Source: Nipponacmea schrenckii
Taxonomy: Eukaryota > Mollusca > Gastropoda > Lottiidae
Reading direction: 5' to 3'
NCBI GenBank assembly: GCA_030562195.1
Contig: JAUJPP010000003.1
Span: 12,121,398-12,185,397 of the forward strand
DNA length: 64,000 nucleotides
The notes beneath the pieces are model-generated. The model ran no database searches, was not told where the DNA came from, and saw only the letters and a program-made list of their open reading frames with translations. The translations under genes and the position numbers were made by a program. Positions 13,366 through 26,800 of this stretch are shown here, one piece after another (within the stretch, counting starts at the first letter, position 1; every line of letters starts with the position of its first letter).

Positions 13366-13782
13366 GGTAGAAGGCTTCATCCTTGGATGATTACAAACAC
13401 CCACACCGAAATTGGGTAAAATCCATCCAGAAACCATCTCTCTATCATGTCCACAACACATTTTTGAACGCAAAATGAATGTGTTTTCAAGAACAAGGGC
13501 AATAACTCATCAATTTATTTTTCGATTTGTCTGATTTTCAATAGGCTTCATCCTTAAGTAATAACAAGCAATCACACCAAATTTCATCAAAATCCATCAA
13601 GAAACACACTCTTAATCGTGTTCACAACAAATTTTCAAAAACAAGGGCAATAACTCATTGAATATTTTTCGATTGGTCTGATTTTCAATAGGCTTCTTCC
13701 TTGGGTTATAACAAACACACTCACCAAATTTGGTCAAAATCCATCAAGAAATGTGGTCTCTATCGTGTTCACAACAATTGTG

Positions 13783-13817
<35 letters not shown>

Positions 13818-13827
13818 GGACAGACAG
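13783..13827. repeat. (GACA)n microsatellite
   Basis: About ten tandem GACA units with one GACG interruption lie directly inside the hairpin end of copy A. The open frames reading CLSV or QTDR repeats on the two strands are translations of this microsatellite, not genes. Confidence 0.9.
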
Positions 13828-14094
13828 GGGCGACTACAATATACGCCCACATTTACGTGTGGGCGTATAAAAATGTTATTATTATTACCATGGTTAATAA
13901 TGTTCCTATGGGAACCAGTATTCCTCATATATATTTCAGATTTAGAAGCTTGTGAACTTTATTTTTAATATTTTATATTTTTCAAACAAACAATACTCTC
14001 TGACAAGAGGTTACGCCTACATACCTGCGCCTGTGCTTTCGTAACATCACTTAACCGTAATGTTACAACCCACAATTCCTACAATCAAATGTCG

Positions 14095-14690
14095 ACATAA
14101 GCGGAAACCTAGAACGTAATAGCTGTATGAACCTAGTGTGTAATGACAACATAAGCTTAGAATGTAATAGCTGTATAGAAGGTAATGACTACATAAACCA
14201 ATAGTGGAAAAGCTGTATAAACCTAAAATGTAGAAGCTGTATAAACCTAAAACATTAAAACTGTATAAACTTAAAATGTAAAAGCTGTGTAAACCTATAA
14301 TGTAATAGCTGAATAAACCTAGAATTTAACAGCTGACTGAACATAGAATGTAATAGCTCAATAAACTGGAGGTTAATAGCGACAAACCCTTATTTGAAAA
14401 TGCGGCTTAAAAGTAACAGGTCTATCTAATAGCGACATAAACTTAATATGGAAATGCGGTACTTATTATGAAAATACGGCTTGAGTTTAATACGTTTATG
14501 TAATAGAGACATACACCTAATATGTAATAACAACTATGTAAAAGCAGCATAAACCTAGAAAGTTATACTATCAGCGTAGAATGTACTAGTGACAAGAAAC
14601 TGGTATGTAATAGCTATACATAAGCCAAGAATGTGAAAGGTTATAAACCTAGAATGTAATAGCTGTATGAACCTAATATGAAATGTATTA
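14095..14690. repeat. degenerate minisatellite, about 24-nt unit
   Basis: The repeating core is AAACCTAGAATGTAATAGCTG or AGCTGTATAAACCTAAAATG, with unit length about 23-25 nt and roughly 20 diverged copies. Units are clearest at 14200-14350 and decay at both ends. No coding frame survives. Confidence 0.75.
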
Positions 14691-14960
14691 CACAAGCAGT
14701 CTGTCATTAATACAGTTTCATGATGTTTTTTTATCTTGAGTATGGTATGATTGAAGTTGATGGAAATAAATTGAAGGTTAATTAAATATTGATAAACCTA
14801 TATAGAATTGTGAAACTGGGATATACAAAATAATAACCATCAAACATCTAACTTGCGCTTCATTAGATATTAAAGATAACTGTATGGTTCCAGTAAAACA
14901 TTACCTCCACATCCAAAGCTCTTGTTTAAATCATTCTAATAATCATAACAGGATAGACTT

Positions 14961-15017
14961 GCAATCCTACAAAAAGATAACTTTAATAATATTAAAGTTA
15001 TCTTCTTGTAGGACTGC
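14961..15017. other. near-perfect hairpin, 27-bp arms and 3-nt loop
   Basis: The left arm (14961-14987, starting GCAATCCTAC) and right arm (14991-15017, ending GTAGGACTGC) pair with two mismatches across 27 bp. The stem includes AAGATAACTTTAAT/ATTAAAGTTATCTT. It could be a tiny foldback relic or a transcribed stem-loop; nothing around it decides. Confidence 0.6.
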
Positions 15018-17655
15018 AACCTTACATATTATGTAATAAGCATCTGTCATAAAATTCGTATGATGATGATTGGTCGTATTTATTGATATCTTCAAGAGCG
15101 CCCAAAATAAAGGTAACAGAACACATGCGAAGTAAGCTTCCTCGAGGTTGGAGGTGCATGATGACTTCATGAGACCGTCCTGTAGGCGTCATAAAGTCTA
15201 AACCACACATCAATTGGTCAAGATTTTAGACTATCAAAACCCGTACGATGCATATGTGCAAGTCTCCCATGGAGCGTTGAAGGCGAAATAACATGTATGG
15301 AAAAATTTCATCGACGGTGCATTTATACACATGTATTTGCTCGGAAACGTATAAAATGTTTTTTTTCTCTTTTTTTAGAAATGAAATAAAAATGTGGGGG
15401 GGGGGGGATTCTTATTTATCCTCACTGGCGCTGCCACTGTACAAAAGAACACCTAACGCTACTTTCTGATATAATTAAAGTTTCTGACGGCCAGAGTTGT
15501 GAAATTTGATAGATCCCTCTCTTTTTACATTTTTTCTTATCAGATATAGTTTCAACTCTAGCGGATAATCTGAGATGTGTATCTGTGTGATTAAAACTGA
15601 TCTTTAAGAAGTTACAAATCAACAACATCAATCTTTCCCTGACCCCTTTTCCATGAGTGGTAAATACCACCAGTTATCGGAGTCAAATGAAATGTGATCA
15701 GAAGTAGACCACTATAAGCCAATATGAAATCAATTTTCTCTTGTAATCACATTCTGATTAGAAATATGTTTTCTTCATCTCGACACGGTGTCTGTTGTTC
15801 TTGTCCATTTAAATAGTGAACATAGTAAAGATTAATGGGATTCTAGTGTTTCGAATTACCAAGTGGTCAACGAGAAGATAATATACCAGTATGGTTTACC
15901 TTGATCACTAAAACAGACTTGCCAAACCCTCCTACGATTCTACCCAAATATTTATATCTTTGTCTATCGTACATCTTATAACGATTATGTATGGAATCTG
16001 TTTTACAAGTCTAGGATGTTTGTAGGAAAATTGTGGCAAAAATATTACCAATATTTATCCTTTAAGAGTACATCTTTCAATTTAATCTGATGTCGTATGA
16101 ATATCAAAATCCCAGAAGACGATCAAACTATTCAAGTTACAAAGAAAAACTCCCTTATCATTTCACTATGACAGGTAGTTCATGTAGAGCATTATAACAT
16201 CTTGTGGCGTGAAATCCAAGGGGTATTACTCTCAATATATTTAATAAACTGCATAGCAGACGACGCTTTATTCCATCACATTGGAAATAACGGAAATGTG
16301 TCTTTAAATATTCATAAGAGTGGGGATTTTGATTGTATACAGTTTGTTGGTGCCAAAACATTTTCTTGTAAAATACATATTGATCAGTAGAGGGGAATAG
16401 AGAAGAAGCGACAAAGATTAGGATCGCGTGACGTTCACACTCCATAGATCATAAGGAGAAATACAAGTGGCGTTTAACTGGTCGCCAGCACCTTATACTC
16501 ATCAGGCCAGAACGAACTTTCTATTTGGCAATAATAGTCAAATTATATAGGATGGACTAGAAATCTTGGCATTGGTTTCAATTAAGTCGTCGATGTCTTT
16601 TTGGTTTATTTCATTAGTAATAGTAATATTAAAGTTTGACGTGTAGTTGTCTGTAGTTAGACAGGATTAGATAGAACTTACATTTATTTTGTTATCATTG
16701 TGTGGTGGAACGAGCATGCGTCGAGGATCTAGAAACAATAAATCCAAGAACGGAACTGTCTTCACATTACAATCAATATTAAAGGATTTAATTAAGTTAC
16801 AAAAAAGGTAAGTGATTGTTATCATAGTTCTATTGGATACTGTCCACATACATGAACAGATGTTTACATGTTCATATACTCAAAAATGTTCAATCAATGT
16901 ATTGGTTATGAATTAGCACGTGTTTTCTGAATATGTCAAAGTATATGTTTCTGTCTACTGTTTGTTATCAAGTTCAATTTTGAAAAAAATGTATCTAAAA
17001 TCATTGCAATACAATGACATGTTAAATTCATCGTAACGGAAATTGAATGTGACATTTTGTGCAATTTCATCCCTTATAAACATCTTGTTGACATGTTTAA
17101 TCCATGTTTATAAATCGCTTATCCTTCGTGGATATTGTATGATTGTGCAACTTAAAACACCTCTCTTAAGCAGACCAATATTTTTATCCTTTTTAAAAAA
17201 CAGCAATACTGTAATACTGTATTATATATTATGTTTTATTTTATTGTTTATAAACTGGCAACAGTGGAATTTAAGTGCAATTTATCAGATTTTCTACCAA
17301 ATTCATACTCATGTTTGCATACTTTGTTTAAAAAACAAAACAAACCCTTTAAAAAAGAAAGATAACACTCAGTATATTTCATGTAAATAACTTTTCCTAT
17401 GTCTGAATTTCTGATATCTGTCCATAATAAGTGATGCGCATTGGGGATGTTATTTATTGTTTGATGCAAGTAATGAATGTGCGAATCGCCCTTTACTTGG
17501 TCCAGAACAAAACATTCCATACAATGTTGGTGGTACAATAAACACTAACATGCAATAATACCATTTGATACTTTCAATATGTGAAACATAATGATTTATT
17601 CATGATAAAATGTATTTGAAATGTCTATCATGAATTATAAATGTTAATATAATAC
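15018..17655. other. gene-free stretch with a 12-nt G run
   Basis: The only distinct features are a run of 12 G at 15396-15407 and a few AT-noise frames. The longest frame here (17043-17390, 115 codons) is rich in I, L, F, Y and C and matches nothing I know. Confidence 0.45.
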
Positions 17656-17859
17656 ATGTATATAGACCCACGTGAAAGTGAGTCTAGTGCATTCATCAAT
17701 AAAAGGCATGAAAGGTCTAAAACTGGTATCTATAATGTAGCAATGTTACACCCATTCCAACAACAACCAAAAAGTAGAAGTGGGGTTTTTAATGATCCAA
17801 CCTTCATAAGTATACAACCAGGTGTAAATACTAAGGAATTATCACCTGCAGATATTTGA
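17656..17859 (+). CDS. possible terminal coding exon of an unrecognised protein
   Basis: This frame has protein-like composition, unlike the AT noise around it: charged, with P, Q and S (DPRESESSAFINKRHERSK near the start, ELSPADI at the end). A potential acceptor, TGTATATAG, ends at 17665 within the frame, so the ATG at 17656 need not be the true start. The stop at 17857 is followed by AATAAA at 17911-17916, a suitable distance for a polyadenylation signal. Read as an exon, it would be the C-terminal tail of a protein whose other exons I cannot find. I recognise no family, and chance is a real alternative. Confidence 0.25.
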   Translation: MYIDPRESESSAFINKRHERSKTGIYNVAMLHPFQQQPKSRSGVFNDPTFISIQPGVNTKELSPADI

Positions 17860-17910
17860 TTTGTACTCATTTAAACTTTGTTTATCGATAGATTTATTGC
17901 ATAATATACA

Positions 17911-17916
17911 AATAAA
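17911..17916 (+). terminator. candidate polyadenylation signal AATAAA
   Basis: AATAAA lies 52 nt after the stop of the possible exon at 17656-17859. AATAAA is frequent by chance in such AT-rich DNA, so it supports the exon only weakly. Confidence 0.2.
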
Positions 17917-20533
17917 CATTCGTGATATCATATTTAAATGTTTCTATCTAAAGCCCTATTAAGGTGGGCGAATATAAGCCGATGGTATTTGCGGATATCT
18001 TTCAGTAGAACATCAGCAACGGTGAAGATTTCTATTTAACAGTCTAACTTCACCCAGCTCAAGATTGATCAGATTCTCTTATGCCTCTAATTGCTACCTG
18101 TCGTTGAAATTCAAGTTGCTATTGGTTTCTAGCAGTCACGAAATGCAATCCCTATATGATGGTAGGACTATTATTTAAGGCAACTTTGAGTTGGCTTATT
18201 GCGCTTACTGTATTAAATTATACATACCACATATGAATAAATATACTGTATAATTATATTACACATATAACGATGTATCTCGAATAATTGTATCCATCTT
18301 ACCTGAATGAACACGAAGCTGCAAAACATAAATAATAATTATGTAGAATTACCATTATATAATCGTTTTCTATTAACCAATTTCAATCAGGTCCCACCTT
18401 ATTATCTAATAAATCATTCTCCTTGTCGGGAGATGTTACATTTATGAATCACAAATTATAGTAACATATTTTCCGTGGAAGGTATTTAAATTATGATATT
18501 TAAGTACAACGGTGCATCAGGTGTGAATTTAATCTAAAACACAAGATAAAATGATAAAACAACACAGTAGATTCAAATTGTGTAAATATAATCTTAAAAA
18601 ACTTGGTTTGTATCTCGATTTGTGGTTCATTATTGTCGACTATACCGACTTGTCTAGAAGTGGAACCCTGCCCAATTATCCGCTTGTAACTCGAGTCCAT
18701 CTTCCTTCAAATAGAAGATCAGGTGCTCACCAGAACATAACAAGTTATTAGGTTGTGTTTTATAATTATATTTTAATCATTTTACGTTTTTATTTACGTG
18801 TGTATATGTTCTCTAAGATTAGGCTCCTTCGATCCAGAAGAAATTGGCATAAGAACCACACCTGTTGTGAAAGTAATGAAATAATTTGTAAATATCGGCC
18901 TGTTTCTCCTTTTAACTATTAGGTCAATTAGTTATTAAGCTTGACAAGCAAACTAAAACATCTTCTAACATTCTTGTTGTTAAGGGTGAAACATACACAA
19001 TTTTCTTTGATATTGACCAAACAGATTAGATCTTTTCATTTTACTTCACCTGTTTTACAACATTAATTGAGTTATTATCATTCCTCCAATCTTATTTTGA
19101 CTCTGAAATATTACTGGTAAACAAGTCAAGCGTCATTTTATATTATAAAAACATTTCACCAAACTATACCGAGCACACCCTTCAATAAAGATTCTAAAGA
19201 TTCATAATAATAATTGGTTACTTAATACCAAATTTAAATTAGTCCGAAATCCATCGGATCTCTTTTGATTCTTTATTAGTTATTTGCCAAAATAAATTAT
19301 TTTCATTTGGTAATATTCCTTTTTTTGCTATTAATAATACATGGAAAGATAAATATGGAAGTATAATCACATAATACACATTAACAGCATCAAGTCCGGA
19401 TAAGATAACAATACAAATATACAATCACAGAGGATGGATTGATGATAATGCAAATTGACAAAAACAAAAGGTAAAATGATATCAACACCATTGATATTTG
19501 GAACATTTTATGCTTTTTAAATCGCCAACCTGAGGTTAAAGACTCGTCTACACGGTCATATACATTCGTCTTACAAATTTATGATCGAGTAGTCGGGTTT
19601 GGAATTGTATCCGACCTCAATTAAAACTATATTATAGTTTTAATGTTATTAGTGATCAGGTAACAGGCAAATCTATATAATCACAATATAATCAAAAAAT
19701 GCCTTTAATACCACAGTTACTGAGTAAAACAACGTTTCCATGTCTTCTCTCGGTTGTCGCCATATTTAGTTATTTAGGTATTGAGAGTTAAAATTACTGT
19801 CTAGTTCGATTCCAAATATGGTTAGTATCAGATCCGTGGTATAGAAATATAAAAACAAAAAACAACGTAATTAATAGTTTATAGTTTCTCACGCTAGCAT
19901 GGGATTTATTTTTCTATGTCAAAGTAATCCATAGCAAATTATTTAAGTGCATCTGGTTTAAATTAGACTACAGTTCGATTACTTTGATAGGAAGAATGTT
20001 TTGAATTAGTTAGAAGGAAAAGAATTTCAGTCCATGCCAAGCTAAATAAAACCATATTTTGTTTTCAATCTTGTAGAATAAGCAAATTTTCCCCAGATCC
20101 TCATATTATAGTAATTAAGTAGAGGTCGAATATAATCCTGTCTTCCGCTTCGTTTTACAGTGTCAGTTTGACTTATAAACTAATTGATAGCTAGCTGCCA
20201 GAGTAACAGAAGTTCACTGGGATATAGTTTCCAAACACTTTACCAAACACAACTATATGCTTGTAGAGTAGACAATCCCAGTCGAACACTGATGACAAGA
20301 TCTAGCATTCCCTGTATCCCTGCGATACCATTACTGCTATGATCATAGTGGGTCCAAAATCAAAATATGTTTGACTTGGAAGATACCGCGGGGACACAAA
20401 CAAACCTCAAATTACAAAAGATTTTGCAAATTATTATAATATTATTATATACAAAGAAAATGACTGTAGCGTCTTCAGTATCAAAATGTCAAACTACATT
20501 TTTGTTCCAAAAAAAGCAATTGTTTAGTTAGAT
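17917..20533. other. gene-free stretch
   Basis: I see no supported gene. A frame ending at 18751 (RSGTLPNYPLVTRVHLPSN and onward) has mildly protein-like composition at its end, but no recognisable motif. A small AT palindrome (ATTAAAACTATA and its complement) lies at 19620-19644. Confidence 0.4.
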
Positions 20534-20815
20534 TGGTGAGATTATACCAAAAATAAGGACAATGAGATTATACAATTAAATAAATAAAATTAAATAAAAA
20601 GTTTGATAAGCGAGATGATACAGGATTATACAAAAGTATGATAAAGTAAGATTATACAATTGTGTATAAACAAAGTTGAAACAGCAAGATTATACATAAT
20701 TGTTTAACTGAGATTATATAAAAGTCGGGTAAGTGAGATTATATAAAAGTTAGAAAAGTGAGATTATATAAAAGTTGGATAAGTGAGATTATATAAAAAG
20801 TGGTGGACAGGTGAG
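20534..20815. repeat. minisatellite, about 25-nt unit
   Basis: The unit is GTGAGATTATATAAAAGTTG plus GATAA. The last four copies (about 20706-20805) are nearly identical, and units to the left are increasingly diverged, so the array is youngest at its right end. Confidence 0.8.
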
Positions 20816-23800
20816 AATGTAACTTATGCATACGAGTAGTCTTTTCGAAAGTTCGGTATAAAAGAATGCCATTTTAACTGCGATAAACTATATTATTCAT
20901 AATAAAACTGGGTTTAATAGCATTATATCTTTGCCATAGTTCATAAACATTTGAAAAAACGTGAATATATTAAACGTATCAGAGAAACATTTGGTTTCCT
21001 TGGTTTTATTGTATATAAAGACAATGTTTTCTTGTACAAGAATGTGGAAAGGTATAAATAATTAACTATGTATTTGAGAGAAGTGGAGACTCAGGGGAAG
21101 TTGTAAGAAGATATTAAACAATTAGTTCGCCTCAACCAACTGCATAATAAATAAAGATTGTCTTGTAACAAGTTATTCCCAGGTGATATACATATTGTTG
21201 ATTTACTAATGAATTATTTCTCTTGGTAATTGAGCATTTAAAGTCTTTTTTGTTGCTACTAATTTAACATTTTTATATATAACTTGTTCAGGTAAAACTA
21301 TAATTGTTTTCAAAACAAGAAGTGCATGAATTGGCGGAAAGTTTGAATTAAGATATTACTAAATTTATAAATATTTGGTACTAAATAGGTTATTAGATAT
21401 GACCACATTAATTTCTTTTCCTTAACTTAGTTTGAGGCCATAATTCAGAATTTATGATTACTAATAGTCAAAACAGATACTGTGTTTTCTTTTAGACAAA
21501 TGTAGATAAGAGTGACATCATCTAAGGACATCTAAATGGAATGTGAAACAACAATTTTGTTTAACATCCCGATTTCACAGAATTCCTTTTTATATAGGCC
21601 TACAGTATCGAAATCTGTGGTAGGAACAAAGATGGTTTAAAACATGTGTTCACAAGTAACATACGTCCCATATGATAAAGACTGAGCATCGAAAAGTAAT
21701 CCTGGTACTGTTCTGGCAAAATTGTCCTCATTAGCATCACAGTTACACTCTAAATTTACCGCCTTAATTTGGATATAAGTATGTAAAAATCCATTTCATT
21801 GCAATATGACTGTGTTGGATATTTAAAGGGAATTTTTTTATAATACTTAATAAACCTTTATAATATTGACAACTAAATGTTTCAAAAGGTATAGATGTTT
21901 GAAATCATTCGCAAAATTGAATCAAATCGAAGTGATTCACATGCATCATTTAGACGAATTGATAGTAACAGTATTTTTTGTGTTTTTTGTATTTTTGTGA
22001 TATTAGATGAATACATATCTAGTCTCTGAAGGCAAGATGTTGCTTTCACTAGAGATTACTGTAATATAGAGACAGAATTGTGGAGTCAATTGATTGTAAA
22101 GAAAAACGATGAAAATACAGAGATTCTACACCAGTCTTAATTTGATAGATTAAATAGAAGTGTGTAAATCACCATCAATTCTCTCTTATCATCAACTAGG
22201 GACACCTTTACTATATTCAAATACTCTCGACCAAATACCTCTTCATTATATCTCCCTATAAAAACAATTCTCTAAGGTTTCACTGGCTATAACTTGGAAC
22301 TCACGGTGTATCGAAATCAGAAACAAGAAAGTCATTTAACGACCAGTGTAGTCCAACTATAAATCAATGGAGATGTAATAAACCAGATTTATCTCAATTC
22401 TCTAATAAATATTCTAAGATGATTTTCACTTTCAAACATGTGTACTGATAGACATCTTTAATAATCTTGTGAAACCCAATATATTTTCACGTACACTCCC
22501 GTGAGCATTTATAAAGCAAATCTGTGTTCCTTTTATAATTCAAGTCTTTAAATGTTTTATTTCATTTTCAAAAATTTCAGATAAAACAAAATTTAGAGCA
22601 GTGTCCATAACCGTATCTGAAAGTTTAACCTTTAAATATCATGAAACATTTGCGTCCATCAGTATTGAACCATGCAACACTAACCTTGGTATAGTGCAGT
22701 TTCCATGGAGTTGTATAAAAAGTGTGTTAATGTCGTGGTATATTTAGATATTTAGAAAGTTTAAAAAACATGAAAAAAGCTTTGAATATTTACATAAACT
22801 GAAACCATGCATTGAATGTAAATTGACCTTTGATCTGATATCTGTACATGAAATTATATAAAAAATACTAACGTCATGTAAAAAAGATTAAAAAATAATT
22901 TATTAGGGAAACAGGGTAATTACTTCACCCGATTGTAATTCAACCTAAAATTGTTTTAACCATCAAGCTCCCAGTTTCTCAACATTTCAACTCATTAATA
23001 TCACATCTAACGAGACCTTCAAAAGGTGTTAAACACATAGGTAGTGCTGTTACTTATTACTTTCCACATCTTTTTATGTAATTTCCAGTCTTTTGTTGAC
23101 TTTCTCGGTTAAAAGGAAAAAATATATATCGGTTTGTTTAAATTTAGTCATGTAATGATAGAACTAGATTAATATTAAAAATTAGTTGTTGATTTATATG
23201 TAATTCTATAGTGTAACGGTCAATACGACGTATCAAAATGCAGGATTTGAAGCGTATGATTAATATACCTTGTAAGGTATGATTATGTATGATCTAAGTA
23301 AAGGTTAGACTGCTCCTGATCAAGTATGGGGGATTGAAGTATGATAAATCTATAAGCAATACTATCAAAGAGTGTGATATTGTAATATAACATACTAAAA
23401 AGTGTGATCAGATTAAATTAGGTCATGAAGCATATCGATGTGATGCATCGTGTTATTTAAAGTTTATAATGGATTCTCTGAATTCTAACTTCGGAGCCCG
23501 ATGGTCCGATGATGCAGCTAATCATACTCTACTCTGATGTTTTCTTATTTAAGATCAGATGTTTCAACGCTTTAATTGATATAAATCTGATAGTATCATA
23601 TTGAACAAATTAAAATTGTCCATAACACTCAATAATTCCCATAGAACGTATTGTTTCAATGGAAAATTATGATAATTATAATTACAAGAACACAGACATG
23701 TCGTTGTTTTCAAATAAGTAAAAAAAAAACATGAGTCTTGTATGTCAGTACTTCACTGGTCTGACCAATAATTGCAATATGGTAGATACATCCTCTGGCC

Positions 23801-26800
23801 TCTTATTTATCATTTCTGCTCTACTCATCAAAACTATAATAGTAATACTAGATACGTATCACTAACCATACGAAATGGACTACGCACTAATCACCCGTAG
23901 CTTGCGGGTTAATGTACAATTTTACCCCATCTTCATTTACAAAGTATGATTTGTTACATTAATTTGATTTCATGTCTAGTTAGATACAGGGTTTGTATTT
24001 TTTGTCAAATTGTCTGATTTTTTTTTTAATGACCCAATCGTTTTGGCTGAAAGTCTGAAATTTCCCAGATCTATTTGATTGAAACTTTTACAATCCCTCT
24101 GATCCTTATTCAAAGTTATATCAACATATAGATGGTATCAATAAGATTAGAGATGAGTTGATGGTATTTTTATCTGTTAAAAGGTTGAGTATCAACAGTA
24201 ATCTTTGATTATTGAATGCTAGACAGGAATGGTTTAAGGAGATTTCTAGTTGACGTGGAGACCCATATCTTCTCTAAACATTGACGTTCATTTTACATTT
24301 CATTTTATTATCAATGACTGAACAGAACATTGATTTAATTAACTAGTCTGGCTAACATATCAACAATTAACATATTTGCTCTCATAGTATCGACAGAATT
24401 CAGGCATTGAATCCAATGATATCACAAGTATGGCGTTTTTCTTAGCTTGAAAATTTGTTAGAAGCCAAGGAGTTAACAAAGAATGTTTAAAGTTAAACAT
24501 GTGGTTTCTATAAGAGTTTGGCATGTTATTCACTACTCTATTCCCCCGTGTAATAAGTTAAAGTCAAGTTGAGAGTAATTCTAGTTGAAAAGTTGGACTG
24601 TAGAATGAATGATGCAGTACGAGATATTTACCTTTTAATCTGATATCCTTATCATACTTGTAAAACATCTACTGTTTTCTATCGCAAATTTTATATGACT
24701 CACTGTTGGTGGCAATCAAATATCTGTCTTGTTTAATTAAGATAGGGCCTTACCAGAATGTGATATATTTCATTCTTTACCCTCAATTTGTCCTAAAACT
24801 GATAGAATTTAACCTCGGATTTTCTCTGCATGTATTGAAATGTATGAGTGTTATATCAAGGGTTGTAGAAGAAATAAAATGGCTTTATTTTATCTAAAGT
24901 TAAAGTATATTTTAATTGATGCATGCAGTTAATAGATAGATGGTTTTTATGTCATTTAACATACAAACTATCGCGTGTACAAATATTGCAGGAAATATGG
25001 TTGCAACTCTGCTCCCGAATAGTCTATGTCGAGCAACACAGATCTTAATACCTGGAAATGTATATTACATGCTCATTACAACTACAAGGTATAAACATAA
25101 CGTAAAGAATGAAAGTGAGCTTCAATGACAATTTTTCTAATGTTACGGAACCTAAACAGCTTTTTCGTGTCAGTTCTACTGTCATGCATTGCTAATGAAT
25201 AGATTTTGCATTTGAAGGAAAAATTACTTTTTATGAAATATTCTATAGGGCATACAATAATATTATTTTTCTATGGAATATAGCACCCTTGCAAAAATTG
25301 TTCATCCTATGTTGGAGTTTCTAAGCGAAGTAGAGTAGCGATTAACTGGTAGTGATGGCCGCCCGACATTTGTAAAAAAAATAATTTGTCTACTGTTGGA
25401 CCACTTGATAATAACCTAGATGATTAAATATCACTTAAAATTTCGTCTAGAATATCTTGGTCTCAATGCTTATCTTGGGTTAAAATAACATGTAATAAAT
25501 AGACTAAGTAAAATGTCTACATCAAGTATCTAATTTAATTACATGGTAATGTGGCTACTTTTGTAGACTTGTCAATTTTAACTCACTACAATTTTTACAA
25601 AAAAAGAAAAGAATCGAGTAATTCACCTTTTGTGAATATACCTTATTTTGTGAAGGTGGATGGTTTAGGCTGCATTTCTCATCAATATAACATGCTGTAA
25701 GAACGAACATACGGCTGATTTCTCTTGGGGAAAATATTTAAAAACTAGATCAGACTAGAATGGTTTACATCTATCCCAATAGGTCAATTACTTGTAGGCT
25801 TTACAGCGTTCTTTGACATTTTACATTCTTGGTGATTTATGTCTTAACATTTCAGCATTTATAATACAGAGATCATTAATGCATTTATATTTACAAATCT
25901 ATTGAGTTCAATGTGAAGAGGTCAGACGGAGATAAAGGACAAAAGAAACATTGTTTAAAATGTGAACACAGAAGAACTAATAAATGTGTTATATAATACA
26001 GCTTAGAACTTCTGTTATATTATTATATTATAAATACTTCACTTCCGTATATACTTGTATATTTCCTCTCACATTGCCCCCAGATCAACTGTTTCACTGT
26101 AACAGATTCCCTTATATCATATGGTCAACATCCCAGTAGACAGATAAACTTGTCGTCAAGGTTACCAAAATAAAACCGAATGAATACAATATGTTGACAT
26201 CACTCCTGGGCTTTGAAATGTGCTGACTTCTGTTACTAATTCAATAAAACACATTCTCTGTATTCTATACTCTGGCTGTAACAATCCTGTCACTTAGTCG
26301 TCCCTCTGGTTTTAATAAATTGAAATTAAACTTAGCTGTGTAGTCTGGACAGTTTATAATAAAATACACTCCACACTATATTGACAATTGTACATTTCAT
26401 TGTATAGTTATGGTTGTTATTTTTTAAACTTTTAGTGACACACTCATTTCCGAATAGTAAGACATGATGATAAATCATAAATTCCCAGCATCTTTATTCG
26501 TTAGGTGGGGATACCTAAACTATTCTTAAACAGGTGCATACCAGCATGGCATCAAATTACATTATTGCTTGAAACTTGAGTCTGGATGGCAATTACACAA
26601 CACTATATATTGCAGTGTACAGTTGCAATTTTAGATCAAAAGTTCTTTGTACAATCATATAATGGATAAACTTGAATAATTGATATTCTAACACTGTCTA
26701 AATAATGTACTTTATATTAGTATTTGACAAAGTATATCTACGATAAAACGCTCAATACTTTCAATTCATACATCAAAATAGACCATTTCTAGTTTATTGT

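Larger units (their letters stand above)
12861..13872 (-). mobile_element. satellite-carrying element, copy A (reverse orientation)
   Basis: In reverse orientation the element starts at 13868-13841 with a hairpin made of ATACGCCCAC and GTGGGCGTAT. A GTCGCCCCTGTCTGTC microsatellite follows, then about 130-160-bp units, and finally GGTGGGCGTATTACG at 12861-12875. On the + strand the unit marker CAAGGGCAATAACTCA occurs near 13041, 13174, 13493 and 13642. It is the reverse complement of TGAGTTATTGCCCTTG, found in the copies at 45926, 59998 and 62440. Units also share TCCATCAAGAAA and TCTATCGTGTTCACAA. No coding capacity is visible, so it is non-autonomous. Confidence 0.75.

Noticed and set aside
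13701..13968. Overlapping frames on both strands with QTDR or CLSV repeats
   Set aside because: They are translations of the (GACA)n microsatellite in satellite-carrying copy A.
17043..17390. Longest open frame in the window (115 codons, + strand)
   Set aside because: Composition is AT-driven (I, L, F, Y, C, K), there is no motif or exon signal pair, and a frame of this length is expected by chance in 64 kb of AT-rich DNA.
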